Shown here piece by piece: positions 51,445 through 58,714 of a DNA stretch of 64,000 nt; within the stretch, counting starts at the first letter, position 1; each line of letters begins with the position of its first letter. The stretch lies in contig JAFSNB010000001.1 of the NCBI GenBank assembly GCA_017447625.1, positions 109,943 through 173,942 of the forward strand. The letters run 5' to 3'. Source of the DNA: Bacteroidaceae bacterium (GTDB taxonomy: Bacteria; Bacteroidota; Bacteroidia; Bacteroidales; Bacteroidaceae). The translations under genes were made by a program, and so were the position numbers. The notes beneath the pieces were generated by a model, which had not been told where the DNA came from, made no database searches, and saw nothing but the letters and a program-made list of their open reading frames with translations.

Positions 51445-52557
51445 ATGGCTACTGAATTATCAACATCATCCAATCCAACTCTCCCCCCACCGGGGGGAAA
51501 GTCCGCCGGGGGGCTTCGCCTGGAGTGGCTTGATGCCCTGCGCGGCTTCACTATGCTGCTTGTGGTAATGTACCACGTCTTCGGGATGAGTTTCAGCGGC
51601 GATGTGCCAAAGGGCACAGCCATCACCGTAATGATGCTCTTCCGTATGCCCACCTTTTTCTTCATCAGCGGCTTCCTGGCATACAAGGTGTCTTCGGTCT
51701 GGACTGGAGAGTATCTTGGAACCATGCTCTGGAAGAAAGTGAAGATACAGCTGGTGCCGTCTGTGGTCGGCATGGTAGCTTATCTGATGATGATGAAACC
51801 GCATTTCTGGCCCGCCCTGGAGCATGCTCTATCCGTTCCCACCAAGAGCGGCTATTGGTTCTGCTGGGTGCTGCTCCACATGTTCATCATCTATTATGTG
51901 ATTGCATATCTTCTGGAGCGTATGCGTATCCGCAGCGTGTGGCCCTGGATTGTGGTGTGGATAATCTCGGTGGCCATCTACGCCACCCTATATATGCCCG
52001 CGTGGTTCTCGTGGCATAAGGCACCGTTCTGGCAGTACAGCAGTCTGGTGCGCACTGCCGAGTATTTCCAGTTCTTCCTGGCCGGCACCCTCGCCCACCG
52101 CTATTGGGATCGTGTGCAGAAGCTGATGGACACATCGTGGTTCTTCCCCACAGTACTCTTCATCGCTTTCATCTGCTGCGTGGAGAACTACCACTGGCAC
52201 AACCTGCGCCTGCAATGGGCAAACCTGCCGCGCACCATCGCCATCTACTCGCTTATGTTCATCCTCGTGATGTTCTTCCGCTATTACCACGACTGGTTCT
52301 CACGCGACCGGTGGATAGGCGCATCCCTGCAGTACATCGGCACCCGCACCCTCGACGTCTATCTGCTTCACTACTTCTTTATGCCGACGTTGCCGGCGGT
52401 CGGAGCGTGGTTTAAGACGGCCGGGCGCAATTTCGTGCTGGAGACCACCGTGACGATGGCCGTGGCCATTCTGGTCACAGCGTTCGCCCTACTCGCCTCC
52501 AACGTGCTGCGCATCAGCCCGTTCTATAAGAAGTGGCTGTTCGGACGAACATCATAA
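51445..52557 (+). CDS. acyltransferase-3 family membrane protein
   Basis: 370 aa with ~10 membrane segments. R-L-E-W-L-D-A-L-R-G-F-T-M-L-L-V-V-M-Y-H-V-F-G (conserved D-x-R-G and the catalytic His of the first helix) and F-F-I-S-G-F-L-A identify the family that O-acetylates (or otherwise acylates) polysaccharides at the inner membrane. Residues ~12-24 (L-P-P-P-G-G-K-S-A-G-G) derive from a family A repeat inserted between ATG and the first helix. Preceded by AAATCGTAAAATC repeats. Probably modifies the glycan made by its neighbours. Confidence 0.9.
   Translation: MATELSTSSNPTLPPPGGKSAGGLRLEWLDALRGFTMLLVVMYHVFGMSFSGDVPKGTAITVMMLFRMPTFFFISGFLAYKVSSVWTGEYLGTMLWKKVKIQLVPSVVGMVAYLMMMKPHFWPALEHALSVPTKSGYWFCWVLLHMFIIYYVIAYLLERMRIRSVWPWIVVWIISVAIYATLYMPAWFSWHKAPFWQYSSLVRTAEYFQFFLAGTLAHRYWDRVQKLMDTSWFFPTVLFIAFICCVENYHWHNLRLQWANLPRTIAIYSLMFILVMFFRYYHDWFSRDRWIGASLQYIGTRTLDVYLLHYFFMPTLPAVGAWFKTAGRNFVLETTVTMAVAILVTAFALLASNVLRISPFYKKWLFGRTS
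51479..51514 (+). repeat. family A variant in the acyltransferase N-terminus
   Basis: CTCTCCCCCCACCGGGGGGA followed by AAGTCCGCCGGGGGG; a diverged tail. Confidence 0.7.
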
Positions 52558-52575
52558 CAGATACCTCTTCGAGCT

Positions 52576-53412
52576 ATGAATTATACTGAAACCGAACTGG
52601 CACGCCTCCACACGGTGTTATATGAGATGCTGGGTGAGATTGTGCGCGTATGCAAGGTGTTGGATATCCCCTATTTCATTCAGGGCGGTTCCGGCATCGG
52701 CGCTTTCTTCGAGCAGGCCATTCTTCCGTGGGACGACGACATAGATGTGGGCATGACACGTGAGAACTACGAGCGGTTCCTGCGCGAAGCCCCGTCCGTA
52801 CTGGGCCCCGACTACTTCCTGCAGCACCCGGGCTCCGAGCCTCACACCCCCTTCTACTTCGCCAAACTGCGTCGCAACGGCACCACATTCGCCGAGCACC
52901 AGTTCTTCAGCCTGCCCATCAATCACGGCATCTTCGTGGATATATTCCCCTTCGACCGCGTGCCGGACCGTCAGTGGCTGCAGAAGCTGCACCGCTCGTG
53001 GTGCAACGCCCTCAACGCCTGCTTCATGGCAAAAGATATATGGCAGTGGAAACACATCAAGAAATGTCAGGTCGATGAGCCCCGCGAACGCGGTTGGCTG
53101 GCCTGCTTCATCACCTGGATCGTAACGCTCATCCTGCCCAAGTCCGCGATTTACCGCCTTCTGGCGTGGTCGCAGGGCCTGTTCAACGGCTCCCGTCTCT
53201 TCCGCTCCACATATTATAATATGGTACTGATGCCACGCGACCACATAGCCGTGGAGAGCATCGAGCACCCCGACCTCGTTCCGTTCGGCCCCCTGCAGGT
53301 CTATGCGCCGTCCAATCTGGAGACCTATCTGCGTCACCACTATCCCCGTCTGCGCCGCCATATCCCGAAGGAGGAGCAGATAAACCACCGTCCGGAATAC
53401 CTCGAATTTTAG
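52576..53412 (+). CDS. LicD-family phosphotransferase
   Basis: 278 aa. Contains L-D-I-P-Y-F-I-Q-G-G-S-G-I-G-A and W-D-D-D-I-D-V-G-M, the nucleotidyltransferase-like metal-binding motif of LicD proteins, and N-H-G-I-F-V-D-I-F-P-F-D, with R-N-G-T-T-F-A in between. LicD proteins transfer phosphocholine or another phospho-substituent to surface glycans. Start ATG 52576 lies 18 bp after the acyltransferase stop and the stop is 12 bp before the next gene: a tight operon. No repeat insert. Confidence 0.9.
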   Translation: MNYTETELARLHTVLYEMLGEIVRVCKVLDIPYFIQGGSGIGAFFEQAILPWDDDIDVGMTRENYERFLREAPSVLGPDYFLQHPGSEPHTPFYFAKLRRNGTTFAEHQFFSLPINHGIFVDIFPFDRVPDRQWLQKLHRSWCNALNACFMAKDIWQWKHIKKCQVDEPRERGWLACFITWIVTLILPKSAIYRLLAWSQGLFNGSRLFRSTYYNMVLMPRDHIAVESIEHPDLVPFGPLQVYAPSNLETYLRHHYPRLRRHIPKEEQINHRPEYLEF

Positions 53413-53424
53413 ACTTCCCGCACT

Positions 53425-55476
53425 ATGTCCACCCTCTATTGTCCCAAAGACCTCTCCGGCGCCCCGAAATTCATCTTCGAGGGAGCACGTGACGACCTCC
53501 GTCCCGTCTTCCTCCCCGACTTCACGCGCCAGCCGAAGAGCCTCATCCACCGCCTGCTGAAAGCACTGGTCATCGGACGTATTCCCGTTGGCCCGCGCAT
53601 GGCTTCGTGGCTTACGGGCCATCGGGGGTGGCTCACCCTGCGACAAATCACAGCCTCCGACCGTTTTCTTGCCGACGGAGTCACCAACCCGCGCACCCTG
53701 CAGGCAATAGCGTGGATACTGCCGCGCGGCATACGCCTCTTCAACTACTTCAACAACACCCTGAGCTTCGCCCTCCCGGGACAGGACATCGCCGCTCTCA
53801 TGCAGAAGATGCGCGACATGGGCTACACCCTGCTCACCTTCGATCCCGCCGATGCAGAAGCCTACGGCCTACAGTTCGTGGAGCAGTTTTACAGAAGACC
53901 CACCCCCAGCAGCCTCTCCCTGCCCGCAGGATCTCTCCCCCCCACGGAATCTCTCCCCCCCACGGAATCTCTCCCCCCCACGGGGGGAGCTGGAGAGGGG
54001 CTTGGAGAGGGGCCTTGCTTCTTCGCTGGTGAGAACAAGGGGCGGGAGCCTCAGCTGAAGGCTTTGGCAGACATTCTGCAGCGCTATGACTTCAAGAGCG
54101 ACTTCATCATAGTGAACAGTCCGGAGGACCGCATCACATACGAGGAATACCTCCAGCACGTAGCCCGCTGCCTCTGCATGGTGGATCTCGTGCAGGAGAA
54201 TCAGGCAGGCATCACCCGCCGCCCCGTCGAAGCCCTCTTCTGGCACAAGAAACTAATCACCAACCACCTCGCCCTGCTTCAGGCCGACTTCTACCGCCCC
54301 GAGAACATCTTCATCCTAGGCCACGACGACATCACGCGCCTGCCACTCTTCCTGCAGCAGCCCCTCGTTCCCGTCCCCGACAGCATAACAGAGAAATATC
54401 ACGTCAACCATTTTCTAATGAACACATCCAGCCAACCTCTTTCTGCTCCCTCCCTACAAGGGAGCGCGGGGGGAGAGTCCTCCGTCCTCATCCTCTTCTT
54501 CAACCGCCCCGATCACCTCTCCAAAGTGTTCGAGCAGGTGCGGATAGCACAGCCCGCACGCCTCTTCCTCTATCAGGACGGGCCGCGAGGCGAGCGCGAT
54601 ATGCCCGGCATACTGGCTTGCCGCGAAGTCGTCAGCCATGTCGATTGGCCGTGCCAGGTGCACACCCTCTTCCAGGAGCGCAACTACGGCTGCGACCCCT
54701 CGGAGTTTATATCCCAGAAATGGGCCTTCTCCATGACTGACAAGTGCATCGTCCTCGAGGATGACGACGTGCCGACACAGTCCTTCTTCCGCTTCTGCTG
54801 GGAGATGTTGGACCGCTATGAGAACGACGAGCGCATCTGGATCATCTCCGGCTTCAACCAGGAAGAGCACACCACCGACGTCGATTCCTCCTATTTCTTC
54901 GCATCCACCTTCTCCATCTGGGGCTGGGCCTCGTGGCGCCGAGTCATCGACACCTGGGACGAGCACTACACCTGGCTCGACCACCCCGTTGCCGTACGCC
55001 AGCTCGAGAACCTCATCCGTCAGCGCCGACTGCGCGACGACTTCCTACTCACCTGCCGCCGCCACCGCGAACTCGGACGCCCCTTCTACGAGACCATCTT
55101 CCGCGCCTCCATGCTGTTGAACAACGGCCTCGCCATCGTTCCAGCCCACAATCAGGTCAACAACCTCGGAGCCTCGGCAGACAGCACCCACTTCGCCGGA
55201 TCCATACACACCATGCCCCGCGCTTACCGCCGCATATTCACCATGGGGCGCCACGAGCTCCAGTTCCCCCTCCGCCACCCCTCCAACGTCATCGACCACG
55301 TCGCATTCAAGGAGCGCATCTACCGCATCATGTGCTGGGGACATCCCTGGCTCAAGGTCGCCCGCTCCTTCCAGGAGCTTTTCCTCAACCTCCGCTACGG
55401 AAACTTCAGCCTCATCGCCACAGCCGTCCGCAACCGCTTCCGCAAGTGGATATCCCCCAAGTCCGTGATTAAGTAA
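53425..55476 (+). CDS. double glycosyltransferase: two apparent genes fused through a family A repeat
   Basis: 683 aa. Residues 1-335 form one unit (R-R-P-V-E-A-L-F-W-H-K-K-L-I-T-N and N-I-F-I-L-G-H-D-D near its end), which looks like lipopolysaccharide/capsule glycosyltransferases that are not well classified. Residues ~336-352 are a translated family A variant (A-P-S-L-Q-G-S-A-G-G-E-S). Residues 353-683 start with S-V-L-I-L-F-F-N-R-P-D-H-L and contain V-L-E-D-D-D-V (DXD) and G-W-A-S-W-R-R, a GT-A/GT2-like hemolytic-type nucleotide-diphospho-sugar transferase. Within the first unit residues ~160-196 hold a second, triplicated repeat. The most economical reading is that a repeat removed the stop of gene one and joined it to gene two; a natural bifunctional enzyme is the alternative. 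Confidence 0.8.
   Translation: MSTLYCPKDLSGAPKFIFEGARDDLRPVFLPDFTRQPKSLIHRLLKALVIGRIPVGPRMASWLTGHRGWLTLRQITASDRFLADGVTNPRTLQAIAWILPRGIRLFNYFNNTLSFALPGQDIAALMQKMRDMGYTLLTFDPADAEAYGLQFVEQFYRRPTPSSLSLPAGSLPPTESLPPTESLPPTGGAGEGLGEGPCFFAGENKGREPQLKALADILQRYDFKSDFIIVNSPEDRITYEEYLQHVARCLCMVDLVQENQAGITRRPVEALFWHKKLITNHLALLQADFYRPENIFILGHDDITRLPLFLQQPLVPVPDSITEKYHVNHFLMNTSSQPLSAPSLQGSAGGESSVLILFFNRPDHLSKVFEQVRIAQPARLFLYQDGPRGERDMPGILACREVVSHVDWPCQVHTLFQERNYGCDPSEFISQKWAFSMTDKCIVLEDDDVPTQSFFRFCWEMLDRYENDERIWIISGFNQEEHTTDVDSSYFFASTFSIWGWASWRRVIDTWDEHYTWLDHPVAVRQLENLIRQRRLRDDFLLTCRRHRELGRPFYETIFRASMLLNNGLAIVPAHNQVNNLGASADSTHFAGSIHTMPRAYRRIFTMGRHELQFPLRHPSNVIDHVAFKERIYRIMCWGHPWLKVARSFQELFLNLRYGNFSLIATAVRNRFRKWISPKSVIK
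53934..54013 (+). repeat. family A repeat with tripled 18-bp head and doubled tail
   Basis: Three tandem units of AATCTCTCCCCCCCACGG type lead into the complete palindrome and two GGAGAGGGGC tail units. All expansions are multiples of 3 bp. Confidence 0.9.
54445..54480 (+). repeat. family A variant at the glycosyltransferase fusion joint
   Basis: GCTCCCTCCCTACAAGGGAG followed by CGCGGGGGGAGAGTCC; same subtype as 48931-48966. Confidence 0.85.
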
Positions 55477-55486
55477 ACCCAATGAC

Positions 55487-57187
55487 ATGCGACACCCCCT
55501 ATACATTATATTATTATTATGCGCCGGGCTCGCCGTGATGACAAGCTGCACTCATAGCAGCCAGACCAAGGACAACGAGAACGCAAAAGCAGCGTGGCAG
55601 CGGTATCACCAAGCCTGCGATGCTAAGAACCTGAACCGCGCCCTCGCCGTCATCGACAGTATGCAGACCGGGAAAATAGTCAGTACACCAAAGGCCGACC
55701 ATCTGCGTGCACTAGTCTATGACCAAGCCTGGCACATGAAGATCGCCGAGCAATTCTACAAGAAGTCCTATCAAGCCTATGCCTCAGACCCATCGCAAGA
55801 TTGGTATTCCTATTCCGATGCAGGCTACCGCTGGGCATGTCTTCGCCTTCGCCGGGGCGACACTGAGGGAGCACTGAGCGTCATCACCCAACTCCTGAAC
55901 CAGGCAGAGAAAAACCAGGCCTTCCCCAAAAATACAGAGACCGCTTTGCTCATGCTCCTCGCCGATATCCAGTTACAACTGCACCAGTTCCATGAGGCAC
56001 AGCTCACGGCGCAGAAAGCCTACCAGACAAAACAACAAAATGCCAGTCATCAGAGCCGGAGAGGTTGGGATATCGCCTGGATCTCTATGAACATATCCAC
56101 TATTTACCACACATCAGGAGACATCCAAGGCGCATTAGCATGGCTTCACCGCTGCGCACAAGCGCTCCAGCTCGCCCAGCAAGAGCATGAAGACACGCTG
56201 TTGATAGAGGAATGGAAAGGCCATGTAGCACTCCGGCAAGCATTGCTCTTACATGAATCCGGTAATGTATCCGAGGCTGCCGCCACTTATACCGCTATCC
56301 CCCGCAGCCGTCTGATGGAGCCCAATGCCTATACTGAGGCCGCCGAATACCTGATGGCGGCTGGTCGTTACGACGAGGCCGCCTACTGGTACGAACGTAT
56401 TGACAGCACCTATTTGGCTACTGACGGTGCCAAGATGACATTCGACAACATCGCAACCCGTCTCTCTCCCCGCTACACAGCCTACCGCAAGGCTGGGCGC
56501 AACGCCGACGCACTCCTACTTGCCGACAGCGTCAGCGTCGCCATCGACTCTGCCCTCGTCTGGCAAAAACAGAGTGATGCAGCAGAGTTGGCAGTCATCT
56601 ACCAGACACATGAACGTGATTTACAATTGAAGGATTTACGGTTTACGATTTCCTTACACCGCCTCATCATCACTGCCGCTGCCATCATCATCCTCCTCAT
56701 CGCCTATTTGCTTTGGCGCGCGTATAAATATAATAAGGTGTTAGCGGCGAAGAACCGCAAACTCTATCAGGAGATTGAGCTGAACCGGCAGGAGCAGCAG
56801 CATGAGATAGCACAACTGCAGGCAATGCCCGAGGCTGAGTTGACTACCGATCAGCAGCTCTATCGTCGTATCTGCGCGTTGATGAACGAAAAGCAACCTT
56901 ACACTGACGAGGCTCTGAACCGCGACTCCTTGGCGCAGATGCTGGGCACCAACACCAAATATCTTGGGCAGGCCATTCACGAGTGTTCGCACGGAGAGAG
57001 CGTCGGCGACTTCATCAACCGCTACCGTCTGGAACACGTCGCCCGCCTGCTGAAGACAACCGATGACCCCATTGCCCTCATCGGCGAGCTCTCCGGCATA
57101 CCCAGCCGTGCCACCCTCGCCCGTCTCTTCCGAAACGCGTATGGCATGACACCCACGGAGTACAGGCAGATTAAAGATAAGAGATGA
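55487..57187 (+). CDS. membrane-anchored TPR regulator with C-terminal AraC-type HTH
   Basis: 566 aa. Lipoprotein-like signal (L-L-L-C-A-G-L-A-V-M-T-S-C); TPR-like helical repeats over ~40-380; membrane helix at ~388-405 (L-I-I-T-A-A-A-I-I-I-L-L-I-A-Y-L-L-W); coiled-coil linker rich in Glu/Gln; then an AraC helix-turn-helix pair (R-D-S-L-A-Q-M-L-G-T-N-T-K-Y-L, F-I-N-R-Y-R-L-E-H-V-A-R-L-L, F-R-N-A-Y-G-M-T-P-T-E-Y-R). A one-piece sensor-regulator of a kind common in Bacteroidetes. Just before the membrane helix, D-L-Q-L-K-D-L-R-F-T-I-S is coded by GATTTACAATT / GATTTACGGTTTACGATT, an AT-rich family C repeat that otherwise lies between genes. Targets unknown; downstream lipoprotein genes are candidates. 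Confidence 0.88.
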   Translation: MRHPLYIILLLCAGLAVMTSCTHSSQTKDNENAKAAWQRYHQACDAKNLNRALAVIDSMQTGKIVSTPKADHLRALVYDQAWHMKIAEQFYKKSYQAYASDPSQDWYSYSDAGYRWACLRLRRGDTEGALSVITQLLNQAEKNQAFPKNTETALLMLLADIQLQLHQFHEAQLTAQKAYQTKQQNASHQSRRGWDIAWISMNISTIYHTSGDIQGALAWLHRCAQALQLAQQEHEDTLLIEEWKGHVALRQALLLHESGNVSEAAATYTAIPRSRLMEPNAYTEAAEYLMAAGRYDEAAYWYERIDSTYLATDGAKMTFDNIATRLSPRYTAYRKAGRNADALLLADSVSVAIDSALVWQKQSDAAELAVIYQTHERDLQLKDLRFTISLHRLIITAAAIIILLIAYLLWRAYKYNKVLAAKNRKLYQEIELNRQEQQHEIAQLQAMPEAELTTDQQLYRRICALMNEKQPYTDEALNRDSLAQMLGTNTKYLGQAIHECSHGESVGDFINRYRLEHVARLLKTTDDPIALIGELSGIPSRATLARLFRNAYGMTPTEYRQIKDKR

Positions 57188-57271
57188 GAGATTAGAGATC
57201 ATCCCCGATGAAATGGGGTAAAATGAAGATTTCCCAGATTTGAGACATATTTTTCCGCCAGTGAGACATTG

Positions 57272-57296
57272 TTTCGCTGGCGGTGTTGTATCTTTG
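57272..57296 (+). promoter_or_regulatory. promoter upstream of the small membrane protein
   Basis: TATCTTTG at 57289-57296 fits the -7 consensus; TTGTTTC at 57269-57275 may be the -33 element, although spacing is short. Confidence 0.5.
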
Positions 57297-57325
57297 CACC
57301 GTCAAAACTATAAAAACAACTCAAA

Positions 57326-57508
57326 ATGGTAGCATCATTTGTCATCGCTGTAGCCCTCGCCGCCGCCGTCATCGTGGTGGTGCTCACTCTCGTGGCCGTC
57401 ATCGTTTACCAGCGGTGGCGTATCAATGACAACAATGCCCACCTGAAGCAGTTCATCGACGAAAACATGGAACTGCGCGAGCGACTGCGCCAAGCAGACG
57501 TCGCCTAA
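57326..57508 (+). CDS. small single-pass membrane protein
   Basis: 60 aa. One hydrophobic helix (residues ~3-28, rich in Val and Ala) is followed by Y-Q-R-W-R and a polar helical tail (H-L-K-Q-F-I-D-E-N-M-E-L-R-E-R-L). It has its own promoter box 30 bp upstream and 29 bp separate it from the following lipoprotein gene. No family recognised; the helix plus coiled tail resembles small accessory membrane proteins. The main alternative is a spurious ORF, but the promoter and sound composition argue against that. Confidence 0.55.
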   Translation: MVASFVIAVALAAAVIVVVLTLVAVIVYQRWRINDNNAHLKQFIDENMELRERLRQADVA

Positions 57509-57537
57509 CTCGACAACTAAATAAAACATAAACGACA

Positions 57538-57945
57538 ATGAAAAAGATTCTGATGACGCTCGCAGCCGTACTTTGCTGCGCATTAGCAATGACAGAGTTC
57601 ACCTCATGCATCAAGAGTGACGAAGAGGTCAGAAACGAGCTCGTAGGCACCTGGAAAGACGAGAACGACGCCTATACTGATATCCTCACGCTGGGCGAAG
57701 ATGAGCAGTTCAGCTTCCGGTCACATCTACAGAGCTATAACGGCTCGGGCTTTTACAAGTTCGAGAGCGGCTATCGTCAGAGTGTATGGGGTACAGGCAT
57801 AAATGACTATAGGTCAGAGAAGGTCAGAATGCTCTTCCTGCATTTCTCCGGACGGGAAACCGAGACGTTGGAAATCAAGAAGATAAACAGCAACAAGCTG
57901 GAATTAGTTGACCGCTATGGCAATGTCTTCCGTTTCCAGAAATAA
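57538..57945 (+). CDS. lipocalin-like lipoprotein
   Basis: 135 aa. Signal M-K-K-I-L-M-T-L-A-A-V-L-C-C-A-L-A-M-T with lipobox-like F-T-S-C. Then E-V-R-N-E-L-V-G-T-W-K and strand-rich sequence to the end (N-K-L-E-L-V-D-R-Y-G-N-V-F-R-F), typical of small Bacteroidetes lipocalin-like lipoproteins. The signal region is nearly identical in DNA to those at 61381 and 63190. Function unknown. Confidence 0.75.
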   Translation: MKKILMTLAAVLCCALAMTEFTSCIKSDEEVRNELVGTWKDENDAYTDILTLGEDEQFSFRSHLQSYNGSGFYKFESGYRQSVWGTGINDYRSEKVRMLFLHFSGRETETLEIKKINSNKLELVDRYGNVFRFQK

Positions 57946-58018
57946 ACAGTCGGAAGTTTTCTGAAGTAGTTAAGAAGTCAGAAGTTAAAGAAGTTAAGCC
58001 AAAAGTCAAAGAGTAAAT

Positions 58019-58687
58019 ATGAAAAAGATTGTTTTGGTGCTGACAGCCGTAATGCTGCTGACGACCGTTGCTGCCCACGCACAATGGCGCGTCGGCGCTA
58101 CCATTGGAGGAGACTACAATTTCTACTCCGTGGACAAGCAGTACATGACAGACCTCGAGATTCAGGGCTCCCCTGGCCTCACTGCCGGAGTCTCCGGGCA
58201 GTACAGCTTTATGGACTGGTTAGGCATGCGCGTGGATCTCAACTACACGCAGAAGAACTATCAGATCCATCGTGCTATGCTCGACAAGTGGGAGTATAAC
58301 TATCGCAACGATTACTTGCAGCTGCCCGTGATGGCCGCCTTCAGCTTTGGCGGCACAAAGCTGCGCGGCTTCTGCAACCTGGGTTGCTACACCGGCATCT
58401 GGCTCAACAGCCATATCTCCGGCACCGACTTCAATCTGTTCAGCAGCAAATGGGTGAGCCTCAACGAGAACGTGAAGTTCAACTCTGACCGCGACAACCG
58501 CTGGGATGCCGGCCTGCTGGCCGCTGCCGGTCTGGAGTACCACATAGCCAACCACTGGGCCATCCAGCTCGAAGCACGCTACTACCACGGTCTAACCTCT
58601 ACCACCAAGTCCTATATGCGCGTCAAAGACTATCGCTACAACAGCACCTTGGCCTTTCAGGTAGGCGTGTATTACGTGTTCAAGTAA
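58019..58687 (+). CDS. outer-membrane beta-barrel protein (PorT/OmpW-like)
   Basis: 222 aa. Signal peptide M-K-K-I-V-L-V-L-T-A-V-M-L-L-T-T-V-A-A-H-A. Strand pattern: W-R-V-G-A-T-I-G-G-D, G-V-S-G-Q-Y-S-F, L-G-M-R-V-D-L-N-Y-T-Q-K-N-Y, L-Q-L-P-V-M-A-A-F-S-F, G-C-Y-T-G-I-W and the final V-G-V-Y-Y-V-F-K, the usual outline of the PorT family (outer membrane beta-barrel). A short AGAAGTTAAAG-type repeat precedes the start. Role unknown. Confidence 0.85.
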   Translation: MKKIVLVLTAVMLLTTVAAHAQWRVGATIGGDYNFYSVDKQYMTDLEIQGSPGLTAGVSGQYSFMDWLGMRVDLNYTQKNYQIHRAMLDKWEYNYRNDYLQLPVMAAFSFGGTKLRGFCNLGCYTGIWLNSHISGTDFNLFSSKWVSLNENVKFNSDRDNRWDAGLLAAAGLEYHIANHWAIQLEARYYHGLTSTTKSYMRVKDYRYNSTLAFQVGVYYVFK

Positions 58688-58714
58688 GGTTCAACCCTAA
58701 ATCGTTCATCATCA

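Noticed and set aside
52618-53646. 342-codon minus-strand frame opposite licD
   Set aside because: Antisense shadow of LicD, which has clear motifs in the plus frame.
12131-54480. Family A copies as simple rho-independent terminators
   Set aside because: Most are inside coding frames, lack T-runs and carry conserved tails on one side, so termination cannot be their main explanation.
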